A DNA stretch of 64,000 nt from Eurosta solidaginis (Eukaryota > Arthropoda > Insecta > Diptera > Tephritidae), in the NCBI RefSeq assembly GCF_040869045.1, contig NC_090322.1, forward strand, positions 273,136,662 to 273,200,661, read 5' to 3'. Both the position numbers and the translations under genes were made by a program. The notes beneath the pieces were generated by a model. It was not told the DNA's origin, did not search any database, and saw only the letters and a program-made list of their open reading frames with translations. Position 1 is the first letter of the stretch, and each line of letters opens with the position of its first letter. Shown here one piece after another: positions 1-11,464 of this stretch.

Positions 1-16
1 TCACATTAAGCTAACG

Positions 17-223
17 ATATATGTAATACTCCTATATTGCTACGAAAAGCTAGGTACATTCCCGAACATCAGAGTGCCGATATATTGCTGTTTAATAATC
101 GAATGTACCTAAATTAAATTTTTTTCTTGTCACACTTATGCTGCTACAGTCACAAAAATTGATTTCGAATTCAAAACATATTGCGAGCATTTTCTATTAG
201 CAATATAGGAGTATTACATATAT
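17..223. repeat. Small inverted-repeat element (MITE-like)
   Basis: A 25-bp perfect inverted repeat bounds this segment: 17-41 (ATATATGTAATACTCCTATA...) and its reverse complement at 199-223. A second inner inverted pair (aggtacattcc near 50-62; gaatgtacct near 103-112) lies inside. No coding potential. The layout fits a short non-autonomous DNA transposon, but I found no convincing target-site duplication, so the superfamily is open. Confidence 0.55.
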
Positions 224-1774
224 GGAAAAACTCCATACAATTTAATAAGACATTTGTGGCTAAGGAGCTAAAAATACTAGTTATTTATTCGATAATTTGT
301 TTTGAATTTAAAATTTAAGGCTTAGGAAGCGATTCGGGATACAAATTAATAAATATCAGGCACTCGTTTATGTGTGCACATGAGTTGAATGCTGCCAAGT
401 CTCTTAGAACTGGATAGCTCATTGGAACGTCCTTATACAGAATTACATGCACAATAACTAACTGTAATGGAGCGACACACAAATTTAGATATGTGAAGTT
501 ATATTTTTAAATTACCTAGTGACAGCAGCAAATAATTAATTGAAGACATCGTGTTATCAAAGCACAATTTCAGAAACTCAGTATAATTTTGTATGTCTTA
601 AAGAAATACTTAATACATAACACACAGGGGGTATTCTTTTTTGAAAGCATGGGATTTAGTAAAATTATCACATCATATCTTTTAAAATATTTTTTTCGGA
701 GATATGATCTTATTAATTAAACGAATTATGCAGTTAACTCAATTATTTTATCTCTGCTTTTACTGACTGTACAGATCTCAACATAATATAGTTTGAAATT
801 AAAACTTATTATTTTTATGTTGGAAACAGCTTCATTTTTCGAATGCATTTTCAAGGAGTTGTAAAATAAAGAAAATAATAAGTGTAAAACTGGTAGGGGT
901 GGAGGAATCATCTATCCCGTATGGTACGATATCCCGAATTCCTAGTGCCAAAAACAACATTGAAATTATCTCGAATAAACCCCGCAAATAATCGCAGTTT
1001 TGTTCCCGAATTGGTCACTTAATGCTTTAAGACTAATCCCGAAAACAGTCCCAAAAGACTAATAGAATGGTGCCGGAACAGCCACGCGAAATTATTCCGT
1101 TGGCAATCCTGAAACAGTCCCAAAATGTACCTCAACACAATCCTCATAACGTCCCGAAATTATTCCCAAAACAAACCAATCCGAATTAGTCGCAAAGACA
1201 ATAGCAAGCTATCGTAAAACAGGGATAGCTGACGTGACTTTGTAAGCAACGGCCAAAATTGGATGAAGGGCCAATTAAGCATAAAGGGCCCTTTGAGTTA
1301 TTGAGCTATGAAGACGGTTGAAATGTAATTGAAAAGGAACTGTTCTTAGGGAGCCCTTCTTTTTCGAGAGTATCCCCACATCCTAACATCCAAACTTTCG
1401 CATTTATAATATCAATAAGATAACAGACTCGCAAAATTGGATAATTCATGCAGATAAATCATTTTTGTTCCGATAGTGTAATAAGCAGACTGAAGATTCA
1501 TACCCATCAAAAACCACTATCGGAGACATTGGACATAGTTAGCTCGACAATAGTTCATAATACTAAAACAAAGTGAAAAGTATGCAAATCACAAATATGC
1601 TAAGAACCACTTTACCTCAAAACTATTTTCAATTCAATTTAAAGAAAAGAATCACAAAAAGATCCCGAGACATACAACGATTTCTAAAAATTACTATGTC
1701 AACAAATAGCCGGTGTGTCCCGTTCTCAAAGACAAATACCATAAATTCGCAGATGAGGAAAGCAACCCCCCCCC
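224..1774. other. Non-coding AT-rich stretch
   Basis: No open reading frame with recognisable similarity. Between about 930 and 1220 the sequence is a degenerate repeat built around cccgaa/tcccaaaa spaced irregularly, which looks like an eroded low-order tandem repeat. Otherwise I see nothing here. Confidence 0.5.
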
Positions 1775-2020
1775 AGGGAGACGCGCGTCAGTCTAGCCCC
1801 ATCTTCGATCTGGATACTGTAATAAGTTAAACTCTTACTTATTTAGAATCAACCTCCATATGCTCAATGTATGTCCGCTTGTAACGTGTAACCATATGAT
1901 ACCAACCAACGCCTCTAACACCCATACCTCGGACTCCAGTAGGAGGATATTGACGACACTTTGTGAGTGATCGCACCTAATTGATGGGGAGAAACACTGC
2001 TACAACAACATCATCATCTT
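1775..2020 (+). mobile_element. Jockey-clade LINE, decayed 3' end
   Basis: This segment aligns by eye with the better preserved Jockey-like 3' end at 5390-5692. It has the same order of motifs (acgcgcgtca..., ggatactgtaa, actcttac, aatcaacct, ccaacgcctctaacaccc, ggactcc, gaggatattga) and ends in gcactgctacaacaac. Stops and indels break the ORF2 C-terminus. It is a 5'-truncated, old copy whose terminal CAA-rich tail has drifted to ATC repeats. Confidence 0.65.
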
Positions 2021-2432
2021 AAGCCAGCATATACTTACTTGAATAGTTACATGATTCACCTAGGCCACAAAGGAAATAAACAAAATTGGCAGATCATACC
2101 TGCGAAGGAAGGTTAAAAAATAATCACTGGATACGTTTCAAATTATGTTAAGTTGAGAACTGGTTCGAACTAAATCCGATGTTGTCAGTGTCAAACTTGT
2201 AGAAGAATACCCTTTTTGTAGTTCACAAACACACAAACTTATTCACAAAGAAATATATATATATTATATTATAGAAATATATATATATTATAGAAATTAT
2301 TTGATAAAGTACAGGGGTGGTACACGTATGTAGTTGTATGTTTAGGTCTACATGTAATCAAATGAATAGGAATATAACTAGGTATGTATGAATTATATAT
2401 GTACGCGCCTAAAGCTAAGTTCAAATTCTAAA

Positions 2433-2472
<40 letters not shown>

Positions 2473-2649
2473 TAAAATAAATTTATCAAATTATTTGGGT
2501 AATTTGAAATGGCGTCATAAAATAAAAATGGAAATCATGCACCTAACTTTATGGCTTATTAGAACCGTTTATGAAGCTGCTTTCAATTACCTTATTATAT
2601 ACATATATATTGTATATACAAACATAAATATTCGTATTATTAAAATATA
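2021..2649. other. AT-rich non-coding; TA microsatellite
   Basis: No gene seen. It holds an uninterrupted (TA)n run at about 2437-2469 and an atatatat-rich duplicated stretch at about 2252-2292. Confidence 0.6.
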
Positions 2650-2813
2650 TATGAGTTCCAAAGTATTTACTTAAAATGCTGTAAAAGAAATGAAGTAAAA
2701 TCTGTTGTATAAATTTGTGTACATATGTACGTGCATACAAATAAAGAAAATCCGCTATGGAATCGTAACATACGATCACGGATCGAAAACTATTTTCACT
2801 CAAGCGATACAAA
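2650..2813. repeat. 162-164 bp dispersed direct repeat, copy 1
   Basis: Nearly identical to 3840-4003; I count two mismatches by eye. Part of this copy (2761-2787, aatcgtaacatacgatc...) is inverted at 2944-2970, so the first copy may belong to a short TIR element of about 210 bp (2761-2970). The small ORFs on both strands here are shared by both copies and have no recognisable homology. Confidence 0.65.
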
Positions 2814-2970
2814 TTATGCTATTCAACTCTTTAAAAATAATAATAATATATTATAGATCTAGCGAGTACGCGTTGCCCACAGTTCACATATTTCATTAAT
2901 CGGATAAACCATTTCGGAGGTATTGTGTTTTAAAAAACAACATTCGATCACCGATCGTATGTTACGATTC

Positions 2971-3839
2971 GGCCACTGGTAATTGTTCCGACATGTGCCG
3001 CCAAAAAAGGTTGCATTAATCAAACAATATTATAAAATTAGATTTTAAAAAATGTATTAAGATTAAGATATATTTACGTGAGACAGTTTTCTTAAATTCT
3101 AAATAAAAATTTGAAAATTTTCATGAAGATTTTTGAAAACTTGTTAAATTCTCCAACTTTTTTTTCAAATACGTTTATTTTACATAGTTTTCGTTGTGCA
3201 TTCATTCAAAATTCTATTTAAATTACGTAATTAAAAACAAAAAAATAATCTGGAAAAATCGTTAATTTATGTGTCAACATTCCAAGTTTCAACTCTTCTA
3301 TTTATTTGAAGAAATTTCGAGTTGGAGTGTTTTATGGTATGGTTACATAAAAAAAAAACAATTGAATATAGTTGTAGATATATATGTACAATTACATAAG
3401 TAGAAAATGGTATTTTGGTGTGCAATGTGTGTTTAACTTTCATACTTTTTTTATTCTAAAACAAACAAAAATTATCTAAACATAGAAAATAATTAAATAT
3501 AGCAATATATTTTCGCTTTAATGACTAAGCATAACAAATTATTTATATTAACTTTGTTGTAAACAAACATACATGTACTTGAAAAGCAAATACATAGGAA
3601 TCCATGAAATAAAGCTTTCGCATTCAGAAATATAAAAGCCATATTATGCATTTAAATTTCTCTTAAATATTCCAAATTCCGGTGAGTATAAAATGTATTA
3701 AATATGTATTCATGTATGTGTGCCTGGTTAATAAATCTGATCACAAGCCTAAAGGGCGAATTAATGGTGACTTATAACCATAAAGCCATAACCAGATAAA
3801 ACAGCTGATCACACCTACCTTACGGAAATCAATGTAATG
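2971..3839. other. AT-rich non-coding stretch
   Basis: I see no gene, RNA or terminal repeats. Composition is strongly A+T with short homopolymer runs. Confidence 0.5.
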
Positions 3840-4003
3840 TATGAGTTCCAAAGTATTTACTTAAAATGCTGTAAAAGAAATGAAGTAAAATCTGTTGTAT
3901 ACATTTGTGTACATATGTACGTGCATACAAATAAAGAAAATCTGCTATGGAATCGTAACATACGATCACGGATCGAAAACTATTTTCACTCAAGCGATAC
4001 AAT
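3840..4003. repeat. 162-164 bp dispersed direct repeat, copy 2
   Basis: Second copy of the 2650-2813 segment in the same orientation. Identity stops abruptly at both edges (before atgagttcc and after caagcgatacaa). It lies about 150 bp upstream of the Jockey-like LINE remnant. Confidence 0.65.
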
Positions 4004-4139
4004 TTACTATGTACGCTGAAATGCCCCAATAACAAGTTTACTATACAAAACAAAAGGTCTACTACGTTGCCAGCGCAGCCTCTCCAACCCATTTGCCAAC
4101 ATTAACTATGCGGAATCTGTTTATTTAACAAGCGAGGCT

Positions 4140-5692
4140 CCAGCGAACACAGGCCCAGGCCCCCAGATCGGTGAACTTTGCAACAGAAGAAACGGCTACC
4201 TCCCTGATCTCTCCAGTTTTTTCGCCTCGTGAGACCTGGCATTATCGCCGACTAAATCCTCCGCGACCTTATTTACAACATGGACGTCCCAAATGTCGAC
4301 CATTTTGAACATCCACGTCGATGGCACTACGCTACCGACTGTCCTACACCCTAAAATCTTGGGTGTGACGTTTGATCAGGATCTACATTTTGGTGAGCAT
4401 GCAGCCCCAATTGTACCGAAAATCCAGAGCCGTAATAAAATCCACAAATCTCTTGCTGGCAGTACTTGGGGTAAAGATAAATAAACGCTCATTACCACTT
4501 ATAAAGCAATTGGCCAGCCGATTACATGCTACGCGTCCCCTATATGGGCGCCAAGCCTAAAAACTACTCACTGGAAGAACCAACAGGCCGGCCAAAATCC
4601 TGCTCTCATAACCGCCACAGGCTGTCTTCTTATGTCCCCAGAACACCATCTACATAATGAGACAAGAATAGTCCCCATCAGGGAGAGAAATGAGATGCTA
4701 ACCAAACAGTTCCTGTTGAATACCCAGCGGGTTAGAGGAATATTCCCGCGGTAGGTATGCCTGTCGTAAGAGGCGAATAAAATACCAAATTCAAGGGGCT
4801 GTAGCGCAACCCTTCAGGTTGCTAGCGCAATATATAGCTTCTCCAACTGTCAACCTCACCTATCCGCGGCGAATCCTGCTTCACTAACAGACGAGGCTCT
4901 GGCGACCCCAAGCTCCTCATGGAACTTGGGGGTGGGGAGGGAGGGGTTGGCCTGAAGGTTTAATGTGGCCACATAAATCGTTCCCGAGATGGTCGGGCTA
5001 GCACCTTAATGGTGCTGTGGTACCGGACCGTAGCGGATCTGCATACCGGCAAAGGACCATTACATCGATAACACTCCCCAAAGCCTTCAGGGAGAAACCT
5101 TATCGCTACAACAACAACAACAACAACAATACCCAGAAACCTGGGCATTCCAACAGACATCTGATTGATGAGCCAACACCGCCCAGGGGCTTAAGGAGTC
5201 GTCTCCGTAAGCATTATGAGGAAATACGGCACCTGAGAACTCAGCCGTATGAAGCAAAAGCACACAAGCAGGTCCTCGGTGAACTCCACAAACAGGCGTC
5301 GGACCTTTATGCCGGGAATTGTCCGGTGAATCCAGTACTCAAAGAACAGTACCCAAAACTTGCGGAAGAGGAACGCATACTGCCCAGGGAAACGCGAGTC
5401 ACTCCAGCTCAACTTCGTTCTGGATACTGTAACAGGATAAACTCTTACCTATCCAGAATCAACCCCGACATACAAAATGTATGCCCGCTTGCAATGTGTC
5501 CCCACATGACACCAACCATCTCTTTAATTGTAATGTGGAACCAACGCCTCTAACACCCCTTTCATTATGGTCCACCCCTGTTGAAACACCAAGTTTCCTT
5601 GGACTCCCGTTAGAGGATATTGATTACAATTTTTGATCGATCGCAGCTGTTAGGTAGGGCGAAGCACTGCTACAACAACAACAACAACCAGC
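4140..5692 (+). pseudogene. Jockey-clade LINE ORF2 C-terminus, split by a SINE-like insertion
   Basis: Relic of the reverse-transcriptase C-terminal half of a Jockey-clade non-LTR retrotransposon. Visible blocks in order: PQIGELCNRRNGYLPDLSSF-like (about 4168-4230), HPKILGVTFDQDLHFGEH (about 4350-4405), SLAGSTWGKDK, then after the inserted repeat RLRKHYEEIRHLRTQPYEA, LPRETRVTPAQLRSGYCNRI and the terminal Cys/His region near CPLAMCPHMT. Several frameshifts occur between blocks. It is 5'-truncated and ends in a short CAA-repeat tail (about 5671-5690). The ORF continues cleanly across 4727/5137 if the insert and one 9-bp duplication are removed, so the LINE pre-dates the insertion. Confidence 0.85.
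4728..5127 (+). mobile_element. SINE-like 400-bp retroelement inserted in Jockey LINE
   Basis: Precisely bounded insertion. The 9-bp direct repeat AATACCCAG occurs at 4719-4727 and 5128-5136, and the LINE reading frame resumes across it. The insert starts CGGGTTAGAGG, is GC-richer than its surroundings, has no ORF of its own, and ends in (CAA)n after GGGAGAAACCTTATCGCTA. The tail GCTACAACAACAAC... is shared with the host Jockey-like element (end near 5690). That is the usual signature of a SINE mobilised by a partner LINE. No convincing tRNA-type A/B boxes were identified, so a 5'-truncated larger element remains possible. Confidence 0.72.
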
Positions 5693-5818
5693 GAACCCAA
5701 GATACTTCAATTAACAATGCTTCGCACCTTCAAATAGGTGCATCATTCAGAAAACGTCATCGAAATCATATAACGTAAGTCCAAGGAAGCTAGCGACTTG
5801 AAGAGAGTTCATCCTGGT

Positions 5819-5975
5819 CGTGTCAAATCGTTCCCAGTCGAGGTAACACTTTAATGGTCTCCAATAAAACTAATTACCTGAATGTACTGGATCTATATCT
5901 CCCAAACGACCATCAACACCGATAGCACTCTCAAAACCTTCGGTAAGTGCTTTTATCGTTAAAACAGCAACTCTA
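5819..5975 (+). mobile_element. Diverged copy of the SINE-like element (3' half)
   Basis: Matches the 3' half of the 4728-5127 element by eye: aaatcgttccc, aggtaacactttaatggt, ggatct, accatcaacaccgatagcac, aaaaccttcggtaag, ttatcgttaaaacagcaac. Many substitutions show it is older than the copy at 4728. Confidence 0.6.
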
Positions 5976-6015
5976 CTATGTCACGGAAAAATGCAAAAAT
6001 TAAATCTTGAAATAT

Positions 6016-6345
6016 TTAAGTAAATAGTATATTTCCAATATTTTCACAAATTTTTGGCATTTCTTCATATGGTGCACTTTCTGCAGGCAATATTGCATTT
6101 CCTAAAGCAATAGTCTCTCGAATGCTTTTCACCTTGAGCCAAATACGACCATTTAAGCCAGCCGCGATTTCAAAGGGCATTTCTTTAGTGAGTGAGCGCA
6201 ATAATGGACAGTCCTCGCGAAGAATCAAACGTGGCAGATTCAAGGCAGTTTAACACAAAGCCATCAGTAAGCACGCCAAGTTTGCCTCTCTTTCCTGTGG
6301 AATTAACACAAACCAGTTCTGGTTCCAAATCACGGCCAGCAACAA
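6016..6345 (-). pseudogene. Rrp40: Exosome subunit Rrp40 (EXOSC3) C-terminal relic
   Basis: Reading leftwards, one frame gives VAGRDLEPELVCVNSTGKRG then LGVLTDGFVLNC (about 6340-6246). A second frame gives NLPRLILREDCPLLRSL and FEIAAGLNGRIWLKVKSI up to a TAA at 6016-6018. These are the S1-to-KH segment and KH domain of Rrp40, an RNA-binding cap subunit of the RNA exosome. The two halves are offset by a frameshift near 6245, and the first two thirds of the protein are missing. The right edge runs into T-rich DNA and then a foldback arm at 6375. No poly(A) tail is visible after the stop, so it may be a truncated duplication rather than a retrocopy. A functional terminal exon is unlikely unless the frameshift is a sequencing error. 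Confidence 0.75.
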
Positions 6346-6374
6346 TACAGAAAAAATTTTAAAGTTTTTTTTTC

Positions 6375-6752
6375 AATTAAATAAAAAAAAAATTCTCGGC
6401 ACACTCCGGGATTAGTGGGGATGAGTGCAGAATTGATTGAAGTTTTTTATGAGAAAAAAAAGGGCGATTTTCGAAAAATCTCGAAAAACTGAAAAATTAC
6501 AAAAAAAAACTTTAAACATTTTTTTTAATTTTTTCCGAAAAGTATATTTAAAAACAAATTTAAAAAAAAATTTGAAAACAAAAACGGTGTTTTTTTTTAA
6601 ATTCATAACTTTTTTTGAGTTGGATGAAAAAATTTGAAAAACTTCTAAAAAACGTCTTTCGTAAGCTAGAAAAAGAAGAAAAACTTTCAGCCAATTCTAA
6701 AGGGGTCGGGTTCAAAACTGGTCGAAATGGGATGGAATACCCCATATATATT
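6375..6752 (-). repeat. Solo arm of the foldback repeat family
   Basis: Shares with 14560-15309 the blocks ctccgggattagtgggg, gcagaattgattg, gagaaaaaa, cgaaaaatctcgaaaaactg, cgtctttcgtaagctagaaaa, tcagccaattctaaaggggtcgggttc and the terminal gggatggaataccccata. It represents one arm only; no inverted partner occurs nearby. The small overlapping ORFs here come from poly-A/T runs and are not genes. Confidence 0.75.
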
Positions 6753-7999
6753 AACTTATTTATTCGTAACACATTTAAATATACCTACACAAAGCATTGC
6801 AGCATACACACCCCCCTCTATACTTGTTGGCTTTTTTCGTGGGTCTGAGGGGCAGTGAACAAATTTGCTTGAAAAAAAGAAACAGATGAACAAAAAGAAC
6901 CAAAGAACCGAATCTCTGAAATGACCGAAAAAGCGCACCTCTAGCAATATATTTGTACATGGTCAGTTGATAAGGTCAGAATAAGGTAATCAAAGATTTG
7001 AAACGCAAAATAGTCAAAAAGGGAAAAAATTGCCAAAAATGGGCGGAATTTTCTATGAACTTGACATTTGCACTTTGTTAGGGTATAATTAAAAGGGCTT
7101 TAAAACTGTATACTTGTAATATTATTTCAAATTACAGAAAAAAAATCCACACTTAATAAATATAATAGGCAAAATGACATCGGCTTTCCGCCTTTTGCTT
7201 ATCCAAAATTCATAATTCGATATTTTAATGGGATTTTCCATCAAAAAAAAAAAAAATAATAAAAGCTTTATTTTATTGAGGCTCGAACCTGAAGCAGTTA
7301 TAGCTTTAAACAACTGCCAAACAAGTACGGCAAACGTACTATATTGATTTTGTTGTCTTATCTGCTACTTAAACCGCGTAAACGTATTTGCAACGCCGCA
7401 AGGCCATTTTCAACCCTCCATTTCCTATTGAAATTAAGCTTTTTTTTAATTCATATTACAACATAAAACATGCAAATATATTTCTACAAATAATAAAATT
7501 TAAATATAATTAATCCTACTAAATACCTATATTCCCACAAAGAAATTATCTTAAGAGAAAATCAAATAATATTAACACCAGCTGAAACTGTTTACAGAGA
7601 TGCTGTTAGCAGGTTAACATTGAAATTGGATTGTGTGTGGTGAAGTGCACAAGACGTGTTCACATGCAAAAAAGTTGGAATCTAGCAAAAACTCCTTCTC
7701 ATTGTGTATAAATTCTCTGGTTAAGCGCCAATTAAGCAAGTAGGGGTGTGAAAAGGCACGTTTTGATCAAGAATCCGAAAACGGAAATTAAACATTTAGC
7801 AAAATAAATTGAAAGTTTTCATATGGTTGTTGTTATTTGTTGTACACAGTGCTGAAAATAACTTGCCCAAAAATAATAAGCAACCTCCCTTCTCAGTCGT
7901 ATTGAATTATCAATTATATTTTGTCGCTTTTTTTAAATTGAATTGAAATAATCATTAATAATTTGATTAATTGGAAATCTTCTACAAATCCACCTCTCC
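6753..7999. other. Non-coding AT-rich stretch
   Basis: Nothing recognisable. Poly-A/T runs (for example about 7242-7256) and short spurious ORFs only. Confidence 0.5.
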
Positions 8000-8003
8000 T
8001 TAA

Positions 8004-8237
8004 CCCTAGTTCGGCCGACGAGTCACCGGGGTGACTTTTTCATATTCTCCCCTCAAAATACCACATTTTTAATAAATTTTTTTAACTCATTTTCCGTAAC
8101 ATCCTAACTTAATGAATTTTAAGTAGAAAAAATACAAAATAAGGTTTTATAACTTTAGTCATAGACAACTGTTACGGGTTGAACACTTTTATTCTTTTTC
8201 TGGCAGTCAGGTGTAAAATTCGTCGGCCGAACTAGGG
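8004..8237. mobile_element. piggyBac-type MITE, 234 bp
   Basis: Exact TTAA target duplications flank the element (8000-8003 and 8238-8241). The termini are an 18-bp perfect inverted repeat, CCCTAGTTCGGCCGACGA, at 8004-8021 and 8220-8237. CCCT-type ends with TTAA duplication are the hallmark of the piggyBac superfamily. The interior has no ORF, so it would depend on a transposase encoded elsewhere. The termini differ from those of the piggyBac-like element at 52215-54479, so the two belong to different families. Confidence 0.88.
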
Positions 8238-8241
8238 TTAA

Positions 8242-9545
8242 GATTTTATATTTATTAAATTTTTAAGTTTGGCCATTTCTGCAGTTAACGAGCGACATAT
8301 TTAAATGAGCAGAGACTTGCAAATCAAAGTACATATGCACAATACTCTCACTGGCACGCCGGGAAGAGAGAGAGAGTAAATAGCAATTTCACTAATTATT
8401 TCGTTTCACTTGCGAGTGTGGCGGCGGCGAGAGTAGTTGGATTAGTTTTGTATGGCTTGCGCTTGTCTTTAGTTTTGCTTTTAGTGCGGGTTAAATACTC
8501 CATTAATCTTGGTGTAAATAAATATTTAACTAAAACGAAAAAATTACTAATCTCAATAATAATTGAAATGTTCCAACTATAAAGTAATTTTGTTAAAGAA
8601 AAAATAAACATAACCATGTTAATACTGAGGACGCATCTATAATTCGAGTTTTTCTTCTTGTGGGCAACGTTCGTATGTAGTTATGTGTATCTGATGGTGG
8701 CGAACATTTATTCATACATACATATGTACCTACATCCATACCTGCTGTCCATCGGCATTGATGCAAAAAACGCTGTTTGGTCGCTTTCCCTGATGCGGTT
8801 GCCATCGCCATAGACACTACACCAGCGACCATTCAGTTATTGACAACACCGCAATGTACGAAAAAAAAAAAAAATCACTAAGCAAATTTAAGTGATAAAA
8901 TTCGATCCTTTTCACATACGCAAATGTGTATATATATTACGTACATATGTATGTTTATATCTGGGCATCTGCTAGTAGTAAAATCTATGTTTATACCTAT
9001 GAATGAAATTTTTGAAGTTAACACAATATAAAAAAAATGGACCAAACTAATAGAGAAAGCATATTTTTAAGTAAAAAAAAAAATTAAATGATTTCAAGTC
9101 AACGCTAAACTAAACATTTAACAAAGTGAAGTGGTTTAAATATTTAACATACAGGAGTTTACCTACCAAGATTTTCCATCGAAATATGTAATGTGAAAAT
9201 GAAATCCAACGAAAAAATGTGCGAAACACCGTAACATTTTGCTCAATCAAATTTATATTTGTGTCATTAGTGCATTTTTACAATTATCGATCGAATGTTG
9301 TTGGCCACTGATGCTATAAAGTTTAGCGTCGACCTTAGGAAGTGAAGTGACGCGTATTTGTCAATGCCCTTCCCTATTTTCACTATATACATAGATATGC
9401 ATTATTCTACCTTGTACCTGTCATCTACATAGATACATATGTATGTATATGACGCCGGTACGTCCCATATTACGGTACAGAAATATGTAAATTAGGGCTG
9501 TCCAATTTGCATGGACCGAGATTTTCTGGAAATTGTTCCTAGAAC
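8242..9545. other. Non-coding stretch
   Basis: No supported gene. Short ORFs at 8396-8832 (minus) lack recognisable homology. It has a purine-rich gagagagag run at about 8367-8376 and several catatgtatgta-type microsatellite-like motifs. Confidence 0.5.
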
Positions 9546-9547
9546 AC

Positions 9548-10880
9548 TTACATTCCACCCCTCACTAAGATAGGTACTTTGTCGATGGAATGACTATGAC
9601 AAGAACTGGCAACCTCAGTAGTCCTGGGTTTTATACAGATGATGCCTATTGATTGATTTGCACTCAGGGTGTATATTCGGTGCATTTCGGCGAAGTTTTC
9701 CCGATACCGAGCAGTCTCAGGAAGTAAGAGTGGCCTTACCACAATAAGTGGCACTGCTGTGTCCCCCGGTTTTCTTTTTCATACTGAATGTTAGATTATC
9801 ACTTATAATGGAGAGATGGTGAAGGAGAATAAGCTCGCGAACCAGGAAAGCTGAAAGTGGTATAATCGGTGGGGTGTTAAGGGGCCTAGAATTTTGCCGC
9901 GATAAGCCATGCCTGTCGTAAAAGGAGATCTAAATCTACAGTTCCGAAGGTTCGCGAAGTCAACAAATCGTTCCCAGGAGGTGCCCGCTCCGGCAATTGG
10001 TGGCAATGCGCTACATATGGTAGTTATGTATATAAAGAGAGCTTTGGAAAACAAGGTGTGCTTCCTAAAGGCCTTCAAGAATGTCTCTAAATGCGCCATC
10101 GTGGATGGTTTTCAATCGATTGAAGTATATCTTGGTTTGACGAGTTGAGTCGGCTGTATGTTCCAGGTAGATTATTTTACAATGGCTCTAAATAACACCT
10201 AGAAATAAATGATCTGGGACATTTCACCTCTGTTTAAGATAAGGTGGTACGACGGGGGGCCCATGAAATCCGCGACATACGCAGATTACGTTTCGTCTGT
10301 AATGAATAGAGCGCTTTGAGCTATACATAATGAAGTTGACTTCTTCACTTAAGGTCTAGAATAGCAATAAAATTTTTTTAGTTTTAGTTCAGAAAGTTGT
10401 AATTATAAGTAGTTCAGTATTCAATGAAAATTGAATTTCAATTGCAGTTTTCCGAACTTCAATTTCAACTTTCTGAACCGAGCCTGAGAAGGGTGTAGAC
10501 ACATAGTAAAAACATTCTAGCGAGTGGTAGTGGAGGCTCAATATTGTAGAGAGAATGAAGAAAGCATAAAAAAATTGTAGAGCATATGTGGGGTTATGAC
10601 CCTACCACGGCGTCCTTCTTTTGTGGACAGTCACACAAAAGCGAGTATGCAGACGTCGAATGACCAGTATGATAATAAGAGCTTTGTAAACAACCGCGAC
10701 AGCAACACCAACACACAACAGCCAGTTAACAGCGTTAACAAATGCAACTAGGCTTGATCCCTCGGGACAGCTTGAGTGCAGGCTGTTCGATTATTAAAGT
10801 ATAGCGTCATCTAAAATTGGGCCCAAGGAATACCTGACCCACCTCCTGCGCTTCGATGGTGATCTTAGAGCTCTTAAAAT
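9548..10880 (+). mobile_element. LOA-like LINE, rearranged internally deleted copy
   Basis: The 5' part (about 9560-9765) matches the 5' leader of the 16457-21945 element: aggtactttgtcgatgg, ttttcccgataccgagcagtctcag, cttaccacaataagtggcactgctgtgtc. From about 10018 the RT core appears (ALENKVCFLKAFKNVSKCAI, GFQSIEVYLGLT), followed by a degenerate active-site region (about 10270-10320). A match to the RT/RNase H linker follows at about 10710-10875 (ttaacaaatgcaactaggct, ctcgggacagcttgag, ctgcgcttcgatggtgatcttag). ORF1 and the endonuclease are missing. About 9896-10010 carries catgcctgtcgtaaaagg and caaatcgttcccaggagg, motifs of the SINE-like repeat at 4728, so a SINE-like fragment may be embedded. 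Confidence 0.7.
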
Positions 10881-11464
10881 TAAAATTAAAAGTTAAGGGT
10901 AAAAAATAATTAATTTACTCTTCCTAATGTGCATACATATAATATCTGAAGATCTGAACCTGTTTATTTATGAAATTTTGCAATCACAGTTCAGTTGCAA
11001 TGGTTGAATTTGTGGTGAATGTGACCTGGTCTATAATAAATCGCTTTAAAATAAAGTTTACGACGACATATACATACATGGGTAGATATGTATTTAAGTT
11101 TTTAAGTATGCATTTATGTGCAATATGTGTTACATACATATGTAAATCAAAAACAAAACCGGCTAAGTAAAGAGCCCAATACAAGGCATAAAGTAAAAAG
11201 GATTCAACAGCTGCATCACAATGATAATCTCTATAGCAATTGCGTATCGTACAATCAACAAAATATCAACACTTGCAAAGGCCGCCATTTAGAACAAGCA
11301 ATAAAAACGGTAACTTTTGTAGCATTAAAAAATAATAGGTTTAAAATATAAAAACTGTTAAAATATAAAAAATGTTAGAAAATAATTTTTATTCATAAAG
11401 ATTCTACTAATGAAGTAGGAATAATTTACCATAAATAATTTACTTAAAATAAAATTACCATAAT
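10881..11464. other. Non-coding AT-rich stretch
   Basis: Three short overlapping ORFs occur on both strands with no recognisable homology. I see no RNA gene or terminal repeats. Confidence 0.45.

Noticed and set aside
5110..5129. CAA trinucleotide repeat as a coding polyAsn/polyGln tract
   Set aside because: It is the 3' tail of the SINE-like insert; the ORF spanning it is chimeric between insert and LINE.
6412..6848. Several 60-77 aa Lys/Phe-rich ORFs
   Set aside because: Poly-A/T low-complexity translation of the foldback arm; shadows on both strands.
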